Assembly (NCBI RefSeq): GCF_028689295.1
Contig: NZ_JAQTWL010000001.1
Location: 62,001 to 126,000 of the forward strand
Reading direction: 5' to 3'
DNA: 64,000 nt
Source of the DNA: Rhodoferax sp.
Lineage (GTDB): Bacteria; Pseudomonadota; Gammaproteobacteria; Burkholderiales; Burkholderiaceae_C
Every line of letters starts with the position of its first letter. The stretch's first letter is position 1. The position numbers and the translations under genes were made by a program. Below the pieces are notes generated by a model. That model was not told the DNA's origin. It did not search any database and worked only from the letters and a program-made list of their open reading frames with translations. This document shows, piece by piece, positions 9,429-17,206 of the stretch.

Positions 9429-9995
9429 ATGGCTGCTGTGGAATCTACACCAAAAACACCCCGCCGGGCACGGCGTGCAAGCCCCAAGGCCAGCGAATGC
9501 ATTCCCGCCTATGGTGCGGGCGCTGGTGTGCTGTCATTCCGGCACGGGCTGCGAGTGCGTGAGCGCAACGCGATTGATAAGGCGCTGGCCATTGTGGGAC
9601 GCTGCCTGGCAACGAACCGGGCAACGTTCGCCACGCCTGACGCGGTGAAAACCTACCTTCAGTTGCAAATGTCGGGCGAACAAACCGAACGCTTCGCGGT
9701 GCTGTTTTTGGACGTACAAAACCGCTTCATTGCGTTTGAAGTCATGTTCACGGGCACGCTGTCACAAACGAGCGTTTATCCCCGTGAAGTCGTCATGCTT
9801 GCCCTGGCGCATGGTGCCACGGCCGTGATACTTGCCCACAATCACCCCAGCGGTTCGGTACAACCCAGCCGGGCCGATCACGACCTAACACAAACCCTAA
9901 AACACGCGCTGGCGCTGGTTGATGTGCGGGTGTTGGATCACGTCATAGTTGGCCCCAGTGAAGCCCTGAGCATGGCCGAACGGGGCTTGCTGTAA
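9429..9995 (+). CDS. RadC-family JAB/MPN protein
   Basis: 188 residues. The C-terminal MPN domain has the JAMM metal motif: FEVMFTG with the Glu, AHNHPSG, then Ser and SRADHDL with the Asp. RadC-like proteins are common in mobile elements and prophages. A role in DNA repair was proposed for the family but is not established. The first 35 residues are basic and Ala/Pro-rich and match no known domain to my eye. The gene stands alone, 100 bases after the HTH gene. Confidence 0.88.
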   Translation: MAAVESTPKTPRRARRASPKASECIPAYGAGAGVLSFRHGLRVRERNAIDKALAIVGRCLATNRATFATPDAVKTYLQLQMSGEQTERFAVLFLDVQNRFIAFEVMFTGTLSQTSVYPREVVMLALAHGATAVILAHNHPSGSVQPSRADHDLTQTLKHALALVDVRVLDHVIVGPSEALSMAERGLL

Positions 9996-10052
9996 CCTGC
10001 AAAAGTTTTGCCACGCCTAGCCCGACGGCTGACCCCCAAGGGCGAAAAGCGG

Positions 10053-10430
10053 GACACCCACACCGCGCCCCGATCACCTAGCCTGAACTGTTGCCCGGCG
10101 TGAGTCGATGGCCAGCGACACCGCTTCGACCACCCGGCGCGTCGTGGTCAGTGTCAAAAGGTGCGAAGCCTCCACCGTGGCACCTCGACCAGGTGCACCC
10201 CCCGCATGTTGGAGCGGCGACACCCACACCGCGCCCCGATCACCTAGCCTGAACTGTTGTCCGGCGTGAGTCGATGGCCAGCGACACCGCTTCGACCGCC
10301 CGGCGTGTCGTGGTCAGTGTCAACAGGCGCAAAGCCTCCACCGTGGCACCTCGACCAGGTGCACCCCCCGCATGTTGGAGCGGCGACACCCACACCGCGC
10401 CCCGATCACCTAGCTTGAACTGTTTCCTTG
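10053..10430 (+). repeat. 166-bp tandem direct repeat, two full copies and a partial third
   Basis: A unit beginning GACACCCACACCGCGCC starts at 10053, 10219 and 10385, an exact period of 166 bp. Copies one and two differ at only a few positions. The third breaks off after about 45 bases. The unit contains a GACCAC/GTGGTC hairpin and the phrase CGGCGTGAGTCGATGGCCAGC, and related phrases recur at 15953, 16049, 16173 and 16228 near the other end of the element. The gap from radC to alpA (9996-10643) holds no other gene; AAGCGAATCC is tandemly repeated at 10531-10559. Confidence 0.9.
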
Positions 10431-10643
10431 CGTGAGTTGGTGGGCATAGAAGATCCAAAAAACCACATAAAGGGGTTTTAAGTCACAGAGATTTTTGGGA
10501 CAGTGTGATCCGGCAAGACCATGAAAGGCCAAGCGAATCCAAGCGAATCCAAGCAATCCAAGTTTGAAAAATATTCCAGCTTTTTTGCTTAAAGACTGGA
10601 CACCTCCAATTGCATCATACCGAAACCCAAACAAAGGAAACCC

Positions 10644-10874
10644 ATGAAAACCCAAGTAAACACACCCGCACGACCTCCCGAAACCCTGCTACGCCTGCCC
10701 GCTGTGGTGGCACGTGTTGGGCTTCAAAAATCCGCGATTTACGAGATGATGAATCGCACCCCGCCCGCGTTCCCGCGTGCCTTAAAAATTTCCCGTAGAG
10801 CGGTAGTTTGGCCAGCTTCGACCATAGAACGCTGGATTAGCGAACGCATGGCGGACGCGAAGGGCCAGTCATGA
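10644..10874 (+). CDS. AlpA-family transcriptional regulator
   Basis: A 76-residue protein with the AlpA/phage-regulator winged helix-turn-helix pattern: LLRLPAVVARVGLQKSAIYEMM, then FPRALKISRRAVVWPASTIERWI. AlpA proteins switch on integrase or act as excision factors in P4-like elements. An AAAGGAAA purine run precedes the ATG. The stop overlaps the start of the next gene, so it leads an operon running into the replication gene. Confidence 0.9.
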   Translation: MKTQVNTPARPPETLLRLPAVVARVGLQKSAIYEMMNRTPPAFPRALKISRRAVVWPASTIERWISERMADAKGQS

Positions 10875-11182
10875 ACCACGGTCTTGAACACCTCAAAGAA
10901 CAGGCTTTGAAAGGCGCTGTGATTCGCTTGCGTTCGGCGGCGACCTTCGCTCGGCTGCACATCAAAAACCCCCTGTTTCAAAAGCGCATGGGCACGGGTA
11001 ACACTGCCGTTTTGGTGCGGCTGGAATGGCCCGGCGTGTTGTCGGTAATCGACCCTGAAACGGGCGAACTATTGGCGGTGTCTGAACCAGGCCAGCCCGG
11101 CGATTTGCGCAAAGCCTTTGTGCCCCCTGTACCTGCCTTGGCTGGTGTTGAAAGTGGTGGCACTTCGCAAGGTGCGATCTGA
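10871..11182 (+). CDS. Element protein of unknown function
   Basis: 103 residues, beginning MNHGLEHLKEQALKGAVIRLRSA. I do not recognise the family. It is soluble, has no transmembrane segment, and the middle (LVRLEWPGVLSVIDPETGELLAVSEPG) looks like a beta-rich domain. It overlaps alpA by four bases and the next gene by three, which supports real translation as part of the alpA operon. Confidence 0.65.
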   Translation: MNHGLEHLKEQALKGAVIRLRSAATFARLHIKNPLFQKRMGTGNTAVLVRLEWPGVLSVIDPETGELLAVSEPGQPGDLRKAFVPPVPALAGVESGGTSQGAI

Positions 11183-11445
11183 TGGCGCCTCAAAACGATC
11201 TACTGGCCGCCAGCCGTGAAGCCCTGGCCAAAAGCCTGCCAACCGTGCTTGAAGCCAATGAGCGCACGTACTTTTTGCGGTTCTCTATCGTCGTGGGTTT
11301 CGTTGAAATTTTCGACACCCCGGCACCGAGCTATCCCTTGATTCAGGGGTTTTTTGACTGCCTGCCAACCGCGCCAGATGGTGCTTTGCTTTCGCAAAAC
11401 CGCACGTACCGAATCACCCCTTTGCCCCTGAAGTCCACTCGTTAA
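11182..11445 (+). CDS. Element protein of unknown function
   Basis: 87 residues, beginning MAPQNDLLAASREALAKSLP. The family is not recognised. The start overlaps the previous stop (TGATG), and the protein ends in a basic tail (PLPLKSTR). No domain or membrane segment is visible. The case for a real gene is its tight packing in the operon. Confidence 0.55.
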   Translation: MAPQNDLLAASREALAKSLPTVLEANERTYFLRFSIVVGFVEIFDTPAPSYPLIQGFFDCLPTAPDGALLSQNRTYRITPLPLKSTR

Positions 11446-11464
11446 TTTTTTAGAAAGAACCATC

Positions 11465-11968
11465 ATGTTTGACTTTTCATTCCTCACGAAATCCATTCAA
11501 AAAATCCAAGAGCAACACCGCATCCTGACCGTTGAATATCAGCAAATTCAGACTGAAATTACCCGTGAGAAAAACGCCCGAACCAACCGGAAAGATGTTT
11601 TGGCAACCGTTGGCCCCTGGGTCAAAGAATCTGCCTCGAAATTTGCGCCGGCAATGCAAGACCGCTTATTGAATCACTTCAATTTAGGCGAAATCCCGCC
11701 CTACAAAGCCGGGTTTTTAGGTGTTGTCCGGCACGAATCCGGCGACGTTGGAATCGGTCAAATGGACAGTGCCCTTTGTGCACTTTTTGGCGACCAAATT
11801 GAAAAACTCCTTGTTGAATCAATCGAGCAAATGCCCTGGCCCGAAGAAGGTTTGCCGCGTGCCGAACGGACTGCAAAAATTGATAAATTGACCGCCCGTG
11901 CCAAAGATGTTCAAGGGCAAATCCAAGCGCTGCAAAAAAGCGCCGAAGAGGCTGGCATTGAGCTTTGA
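11465..11968 (+). CDS. Coiled-coil element protein of unknown function
   Basis: 167 residues. The N-terminal 40 (KSIQKIQEQHRILTVEYQQIQTEITREKNAR) and the C-terminal 35 (RTAKIDKLTARAKDVQGQIQALQKSAEE) are predicted coiled coils around a globular middle with LLNHFNLGEIPPYKAGFLGVV. An AGAAAG purine run (11451-11456) lies upstream of the ATG. It could be an assembly or structural partner of the replication protein encoded just downstream, but no known family comes to mind. Confidence 0.6.
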   Translation: MFDFSFLTKSIQKIQEQHRILTVEYQQIQTEITREKNARTNRKDVLATVGPWVKESASKFAPAMQDRLLNHFNLGEIPPYKAGFLGVVRHESGDVGIGQMDSALCALFGDQIEKLLVESIEQMPWPEEGLPRAERTAKIDKLTARAKDVQGQIQALQKSAEEAGIEL

Positions 11969-11977
11969 ACTTTCGTG

Positions 11978-14911
11978 ATGACGACCACCATCACCCCCGA
12001 CTTGATCCGGGTCGCCCTGCAACATGTCCCGGCAAACCTTGCCCGCGATGAATGGGCACGGGTGGGCATGGCGATCAAGTCAGAATTCCCCGATGACACG
12101 GGCCGCGAACTGTTCACCGAATGGAGCGCCACAGCGGACGGTTTCGACCCAAAGGCCACGCGTTCAACCTGGCAGAGCATCAAGGCGGGCGGCGGCGTTG
12201 GCATCGGCACGCTGTTGCACCTAGCCAAATCAAACGGGTTCACCCTGCCCAAGCCTGACCAAGCGCCAGCAAAACCAGATCCCGCGACCGTGGCACGGCT
12301 GGCCAGCGAACGGGCCGCAAACCAAAAGGCCGAACAAGCCCGACAGCAAGCCGCCCACAACCACGCCAGCAACGAAGCCGCGCTACTGTGGCAGGCTGCC
12401 AGCGAAACGGGTTCAAGCCCCTACCTGACCCGCAAAGGCGTTCAAGCCTATGGCGTGCGTTTTGCGCCCGATGGCTGCCTGCTGATCCCGATGATTGACG
12501 CGCCCGGCGTGCTGTGGAACGCGCAACGCATTGCGCCAGCGAAGCCCAAAGGCGGTGGCCCTGACAAACTGTTTTTGAAGGGTGGCCGCAAATCCGGGCT
12601 GTTTCATTGGTGCGGTGAACCGGCGGCGGCATCCGTGCTGCTGGTGGCTGAAGGTTACGCCACGGCTGCCAGCGTGCACCAGGCCACGGGCCGCCCGGTG
12701 GCGGTGGCGTTTGACGCGGGCAACCTGCCCCATGTGGCAAAGGCATTGCACCAGGCGCACCCGGCCGCGCTGATCGTGATCTGTGGCGATGATGACACCG
12801 ACACCCACGCCCGCACTGGCCACAATCCCGGCCGTGACAAGGCCACGGCGGCCGCCCGTGCGGTGGCTGGCCTGGCAGTGTTCCCCGATGGCCTGCCCGC
12901 TGGTGCCAGCGACTTCAACGACAAACACGCGGCCGCCGGGCTTGACGCGGTGCGGTTGCAAATCGAGGCCGCCATTCAATCGCACCAGGCGGCAAAAGCG
13001 ACGGCGCAAACAACGGCGCAAACGGCCGCACAGTCAACGCAAGCCCCAAAGCAAGGCAACCGCACCACCCCGAAGCCAAACAAGGCCAGCGGGCCGAATG
13101 CTGGCCAGCCTGGCCACGCCCCCGGCGATGGCGGCCGGGCCTATGAACCCTTCACGGTTGACGCTGAAGGCGTGTGGTTTACGGGTGCTGATTCGGACGG
13201 CCGCCGAAAACCGCCCGAATGGATTTGCAGCCCCTTGACCGTGGAAGCCTGCACCCGTGACACGGACGGCGGCGGCTGGGGTTATCTGCTGGGCTTTGCT
13301 GATCCGCTGGGGATTCAAAAGACCTGGGCCATGCCCGCCCGGCTGCTGGCCAGCGATGGCGGCGAACTCCGAGCCACGCTGCTGAATTTGGGTTTACGAA
13401 TCTCGACCACTCCCCGCGCCCGAAACTTGTTGACCCAGTTTCTCCAAACCCGAAACCCTGAAGAATTTGCAGTTTGTAGCGATGTCATCGGGTGGCACGG
13501 CCGCGCCTTTGTGCTGCCCCGCGAAACCATTGGGGACAGTGCAGATCGTGTTGTTTTTCAGAGTGCCCACGCTATCGAAAACACGTTCCGAAGCAAGGGC
13601 ACGCCCGAACAATGGATTGAACGTGTCGGGCTGGCGTGTATTGGGAATTCCCGGCTGGTGTTTGCGGTGGCCTGCGCTTTTGGCGGGCCGCTGCTACGCC
13701 CGGCGGGCATGGAAAGCGGCGGGTTTCATATTCATGGCGATGGCAGTTCCGGCAAATCTACCGTTCAAAATGTGACCGCCAGCATCTACGGCGCACCCAG
13801 TTTTAAACGCTCTTGGAAAGCGACAGATAACGGGCTTGAAGGTGTTGCAGCCCTGCACAATGACTGCATCTTGATCCTTGACGAAATCTCGCAAGTCGAA
13901 CCACGCGTGATCGGCGATGTTGTTTACATGCTTGGAAACGGCGAGGGTAAGCAGAGATTAGGCCAAACTGCTTCACTACGCCCACTGCAACGGTGGAAGC
14001 TGATTTTTCTTAGCACTGGTGAAAAGAAACTGTCCGACATCATGGCAGAGGCGCAAAAGCGAACCAATGCCGGGCAGGAAACCCGCCTGGCGCACATTCC
14101 GGCCGATGCAGGGGCCGGGCTGGGTGTTTTTGAAAACCTGCACAGCGCCCCGAACGGTGCAGCGTTTGCGAAACACTTAAACACGCAAGCCCAAGCGGTT
14201 TACGGTGCCACGGGCCGCGCCTGGCTGCAATGGTTGACCGAACACGCGGACACCCTGAAAACCACCATCCGCACCCATGCGGACGCGATAGCCGCCCGCC
14301 TGATCCCGCCCAACGCGAGCGGGCAGGTTGAACGGGTGGGGGCACGCTTTGCGCTGGTGGGCGCTGCGGGTGAGCTGGCCACGGCGGCGGGCCTGACAGG
14401 CTGGCCAGCGGGGGAAAGCGAACGGGCGGCCGCTGTCTGCTTCAATGCCTGGCGTGCTGCCCGTGGTGGCGATGGCAACGGCGAAATTTTCGCCATGCTG
14501 CGACAAGTGCGGCGGTTTCTTGAATTGCACGCTGAAGGCCGCTTTGCCATGTGGCACCGTGGCAGTGATGACCACGCCCCCAAGACCTTGCAACGGGCAG
14601 GCGTGCGGCGCATGTTGAACGCGGACGGCGAACCCATCAAGACAAATAACCAATTTGGAACCGAGTACGGCGACCGGATGCCCGCTGCCCTTGGTGAAGG
14701 CGTGAGCTTTGAATATTTCATCCTGGCTGAAACGTTCCGGGCTGAAGTGTGCCAAGGCTTTGACTACAAGGCAGTTGCCCGCGTGCTGTTGGATCATGGC
14801 TGCCTGACCCCTGACAGCGGCCGTTCGTTTGACTGTAGGGCACGCCTGCCCGGTGTTGGCTTGTCGTGGTGCTACCGGGTAACTCCCGCTATCTTTGATC
14901 TTGATTTATGA
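11978..14911 (+). CDS. Primase/helicase-like replication protein (PriCT-2, Toprim, DUF927)
   Basis: A 977-residue multidomain protein. Residues 5-75 resemble the PriCT-2 domain (ARDEWARVGMAIKSEF, then TWQSIKAGGGVGIGTLLHLA). Residues 205-310 are Toprim-like, with LLVAEGYATAASVH, ICGDDD and FNDKHAAAG. Residues 390-720 are a DUF927 ATPase with Walker A GDGSSGKST, Walker B CILILDEISQ and LIFLSTGEK. It most likely primes and unwinds element DNA, as such proteins do in phage satellites and integrative plasmids. A GTG three bases upstream is an alternative start. It is the last gene of the alpA operon and appears full length. Confidence 0.88.
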   Translation: MTTTITPDLIRVALQHVPANLARDEWARVGMAIKSEFPDDTGRELFTEWSATADGFDPKATRSTWQSIKAGGGVGIGTLLHLAKSNGFTLPKPDQAPAKPDPATVARLASERAANQKAEQARQQAAHNHASNEAALLWQAASETGSSPYLTRKGVQAYGVRFAPDGCLLIPMIDAPGVLWNAQRIAPAKPKGGGPDKLFLKGGRKSGLFHWCGEPAAASVLLVAEGYATAASVHQATGRPVAVAFDAGNLPHVAKALHQAHPAALIVICGDDDTDTHARTGHNPGRDKATAAARAVAGLAVFPDGLPAGASDFNDKHAAAGLDAVRLQIEAAIQSHQAAKATAQTTAQTAAQSTQAPKQGNRTTPKPNKASGPNAGQPGHAPGDGGRAYEPFTVDAEGVWFTGADSDGRRKPPEWICSPLTVEACTRDTDGGGWGYLLGFADPLGIQKTWAMPARLLASDGGELRATLLNLGLRISTTPRARNLLTQFLQTRNPEEFAVCSDVIGWHGRAFVLPRETIGDSADRVVFQSAHAIENTFRSKGTPEQWIERVGLACIGNSRLVFAVACAFGGPLLRPAGMESGGFHIHGDGSSGKSTVQNVTASIYGAPSFKRSWKATDNGLEGVAALHNDCILILDEISQVEPRVIGDVVYMLGNGEGKQRLGQTASLRPLQRWKLIFLSTGEKKLSDIMAEAQKRTNAGQETRLAHIPADAGAGLGVFENLHSAPNGAAFAKHLNTQAQAVYGATGRAWLQWLTEHADTLKTTIRTHADAIAARLIPPNASGQVERVGARFALVGAAGELATAAGLTGWPAGESERAAAVCFNAWRAARGGDGNGEIFAMLRQVRRFLELHAEGRFAMWHRGSDDHAPKTLQRAGVRRMLNADGEPIKTNNQFGTEYGDRMPAALGEGVSFEYFILAETFRAEVCQGFDYKAVARVLLDHGCLTPDSGRSFDCRARLPGVGLSWCYRVTPAIFDLDL

Positions 14912-15094
14912 ACGCCTGGCCACTGCCCAACACATACCCAACGTGTGACCGCATAGCCCGCGTGAGCGTGTGCCGGGCCGCGTGTGGGCGGCGGGCGGTA
15001 GAACTCTTTTCGCGCTGCAAAAACTGGCTGAATTCAGGCACCAGACACCAGACAAGCCCCCGACTGAACGACGGCGGACGTTATCAAAAATGAG

Positions 15095-15184
15095 TGTCCC
15101 AGTTGTCCCAGTTGCAATATGCCCGACTGGGACAAAAAAACCCAATGAAATCAACGGTGTCCCAGTTGTCCCACTTGTCCCAGT
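15095..15184. repeat. TGTCCCAGT iteron-like cluster
   Basis: TGTCCCAGT occurs directly at 15095-15103, 15104-15112, 15158-15166 and 15176-15184, with a one-mismatch copy at 15167-15175 and an inverted copy (ACTGGGACA) at 15126-15134. The 9-bp period would also encode a VPVVPV peptide if a frame from 15091 were used. The inverted copy is harder to explain by coding. It lies between the replication gene and the peptidase gene and may be a second protein-binding cluster. Confidence 0.6.
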
Positions 15185-15203
15185 CAAAAAACACACCACC
15201 CGA

Positions 15204-15725
15204 ATGAAAATACAAGTCATACCCGCCCCAAATCCCAACTCATTGAAGCGCTGCTGGCCCTGGCAAACCTACCCGGCACCGCTACCCGACGTTCAAAAAC
15301 TTGCCCACCACGAGGCCGGGCATATCGTTATGTTTGAGTGGCTGGGTTTCAGTGAATCGAATGCCACTATCACCCCGACTGGTGGCCTGGCGTACTTCGG
15401 CACCAATCCCGGCCGGGCCACAGTTGGGCCGCTGGATGAATCAAGCGAAATCACAGCAATGGCCGCGAGTCTGTTCCATGGCGGTGTGATCGCCGAATTG
15501 ATCTTTGCGGGCGGCGTATGGACTGGCCCTTTGTTCTATCCATGGGCATCCGACTATCAACGCGCAAACGATATGCTTCGCGCCGACTTTGGAAACCATT
15601 CAAGTGCTGGCCATGCGTTCGCCCAACGGACGGCGCTAAACATCCTGAGCGAGCGGTGGCCACGCGTGCACGAGATAGCCAAACACCTCGTTCGTCATGG
15701 CGTTTGGCCTGCATCCACCCTGTGA
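15204..15725 (+). CDS. Small M41/FtsH-like metallopeptidase domain protein
   Basis: 173 residues with a zinc-protease signature at about residues 33-50 (LAHHEAGHIVMFEWLGF), the HEAGH form of HExxH typical of the FtsH peptidase domain. A later acidic/hydrophobic part (GGVIAELIFAGGVWTGPLF, then SDYQRANDMLR) matches the helix that supplies the third zinc ligand in FtsH (usually AExxxG...SDD). There is no AAA ATPase and no membrane segment, so it is a free-standing protease domain. The start is uncertain: no good ribosome-binding site precedes 15204, and an ATG at 15090 inside the iterons would add 38 residues. Confidence 0.7.
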   Translation: MKIQVIPAPNPNSLKRCWPWQTYPAPLPDVQKLAHHEAGHIVMFEWLGFSESNATITPTGGLAYFGTNPGRATVGPLDESSEITAMAASLFHGGVIAELIFAGGVWTGPLFYPWASDYQRANDMLRADFGNHSSAGHAFAQRTALNILSERWPRVHEIAKHLVRHGVWPASTL

Positions 15726-16456
15726 GTGAGAATCGTTCGCATTCAATAAAAGGTACTCCCAGGGGGTTTCGTACCGGGGGTGAATTCGGCGTCGAGCGCC
15801 CGCTATTTCCAGTCCTGCCCTAAGGGGTTATGAAGCCTGACCAAGTGCCGGGCTTGTCACTTGTGCCCCCAGTTATGCCGATTGATGCTCCCAAAAATGG
15901 GGGCACATGGCGCGATCCAGTGCAAACGCCTGCATCGTGGCACCACGACCGCCCGGCGTGATCTGGCCAGCGACAGCGCACCAGGTGCGAAGCCCCGGCA
16001 GGCGATCTTCACCATTTCACACGTTGGCACGTGTGCCCCATCTTGACTGCCTGGCGTGAACTGGTGGCCAGCACCATGCCCCTGATGTGAGTGGTTTGCC
16101 CCGTGTCGTTGCACTGCCCCTGCCATGACCGTGACCACCCGGCACAGTCACACCACCTCGACCCACTGCGCAGCGCCCGGCCTGAGCTGGTGGCCAGCAT
16201 GAGCGAACCAGGTGCGAAGCCCCGGCCGGCCTGATCTGGCCACTTGTACCCCCATTCACCCCGGTTCATACCCCCAAAAGTGGGGGTATATGGCGTGCTG
16301 ATTTGAAGCCCTTGCCATTGGTGAAACGGGTATCTTCAAAAATATACCCCCAAATTCAAAAAATCTACCCCCAGATGTACCCCCCGATATTGCTGGAACG
16401 TGGCATACTTACCCGAACGCTACCGAACGACAAAACGCGGTTTCCCTAGGGAAAAT
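15726..16456. other. Repeat-rich non-coding right end of the element
   Basis: No convincing gene in 730 bases. It holds diverged copies of the phrase CCCGGCGTGAnCTGGTGGCCAGC at about 15953, 16049, 16173 and 16228, and ACCAGGTGCGAAGCCCCGGC at about 15979 and 16208. Two related stem-loops are TGCCCCC/GGGGGCA (15864-15905) and TACCCCC/GGGGGTA (16247-16288). Three TACCCCC copies follow at 16345-16385. It resembles the 166-bp repeats of the left half and is probably regulatory or recombination DNA. Confidence 0.7.
16345..16385 (+). repeat. Cluster of TACCCCC repeats at the right end
   Basis: TACCCCC at 16345-16351 and 16366-16372 and ATGTACCCCCC at 16375-16385, in the same orientation as the left-end cluster (7263-7304). 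Matching clusters just inside both attachment sites fit integrase arm sites. Confidence 0.6.
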
Positions 16457-16492
16457 GAAAAAAGCCGGACGATAAAAAATCGTTCCGGCTTC
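16457..16492 (-). terminator. Intrinsic terminator after tRNA-Arg
   Basis: Read on the minus strand, AAGCCGG-AACGAT pairs with ATCGT-CCGGCTT (12 bp with one bulge) and is followed by six T. It ends the tRNA-Arg transcript. Because it lies inside the element boundary, the element supplies it. Confidence 0.75.
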
Positions 16493-16497
16493 AAATG

Positions 16498-16572
16498 TGG
16501 TCTCGCCAACAGGAATCGAACCTGTATTTCACGCTTAGGAGGCATGCGCACTATCCGTTGTGCTATGGCGAG
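16498..16572 (-). tRNA. tRNA-Arg (anticodon CCT)
   Basis: 75 bases with CCA encoded. The cloverleaf is complete: acceptor CTCGCCA/TGGCGAG, D arm GCAC/GTGC, anticodon arm CATGC-CTCCTAA-GCGTG with anticodon CCT, and T arm ACAGG-TTCGATT-CCTGT. It reads AGG arginine codons. The 3' end is the right attachment site of the element and remains functional because the element carries its own copy of the tRNA end. Confidence 0.95.
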
Positions 16573-16632
16573 AAGGCGTGATTTTAGGCGGTGAATCCAC
16601 CCGCGGTAGTCCTGATGACACCGCCGGGTTCC

Positions 16633-17061
16633 TTACTTTGAAAGCGAATCGCGAATCTGCCGCAAAAGCACAATATCCTCCGGCGTGGCCGGTGCTGGCG
16701 CAGGTGGCGTTGCTTTCTTCATGCGGTTGATCTGGCGGATCATCAGGAAAATGATGAATGCCAGGATCACAAAGTTCACGGCCACTGTGATGAAGTTTCC
16801 ATAAGCGAAGAGCGGAACGCCAGCCTTTGTCAACGCTTCATAGGTCATCGGTCCGGCGAAGGCAGCGGGCGGGTCGGAAAGCAGTACAAAGTAGTTGGAA
16901 AAATCGAGACCGCCCACGGCCTTGCCAACCAGCGGCATGATGAGATCTTTGACGATTGAATCGACAATTTTGCCGAATGCGGCACCAATGATGACACCGA
17001 CCGCAAGATCGACCACATTGCCTTTCAAGGCAAACTCTTTGAATTCAGATGTGATACTCAT
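16633..17061 (-). CDS. mscL: Large-conductance mechanosensitive channel MscL
   Basis: Inner-membrane channel that opens under osmotic downshock. 142 residues with the conserved start [37 protein letters not shown] (first transmembrane helix), a periplasmic loop, a second helix [25 protein letters not shown], and a C-terminal bundle helix. It stands alone between tRNA-Arg and tamB. Confidence 0.97.
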   Translation of the reverse strand: MSITSEFKEFALKGNVVDLAVGVIIGAAFGKIVDSIVKDLIMPLVGKAVGGLDFSNYFVLLSDPPAAFAGPMTYEALTKAGVPLFAYGNFITVAVNFVILAFIIFLMIRQINRMKKATPPAPAPATPEDIVLLRQIRDSLSK

Positions 17062-17206
17062 TTGAGCCTTTCGCTAAGTGAAGTGGACAACAGATTTTGT
17101 GGTAACTCATCCCAAGCGAAAGCATACACCAGAACCCGGAAGCCACCGGCTGGGCCGTCACTGCGCGCGTATCAGAAAGTGCCCGATCTGCGGATGGCGT
17201 GGATTT

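Larger units (their letters stand above)
7190..16517. mobile_element. Integrative element in tRNA-Arg(CCT), phage-satellite-like
   Basis: About 9.3 kb lie between two copies of the 3' end of tRNA-Arg. CGCCAACAGGAATC occurs at 7195-7208, just after accD, and at 16504-16517 inside the intact tRNA; TGGTC precedes both copies, with one base missing in the left copy. Contents in order: P4-type integrase, iteron/DnaA-box region, HTH protein, RadC-family protein, 166-bp repeats, AlpA regulator, three unknown genes, primase-helicase-like replication protein, iteron cluster, HEAGH peptidase and a repeat-rich 700-bp tail. There are no capsid, tail, packaging or conjugation genes. It could be a phage satellite, an integrated plasmid-like element or the remnant of a larger island. 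Integrase and replication genes look intact. Confidence 0.88.

Noticed and set aside
10053-10430. Repeats considered as a CRISPR array
   Set aside because: The unit is 166 bp, directly tandem, with no short repeat-spacer alternation and no cas genes.
15106-15140. GTCCCAGT/ACTGGGAC stem before an A-run as a terminator
   Set aside because: The A-run follows on the plus strand, so neither strand has a T-run after the stem. The copies fit an iteron cluster better.
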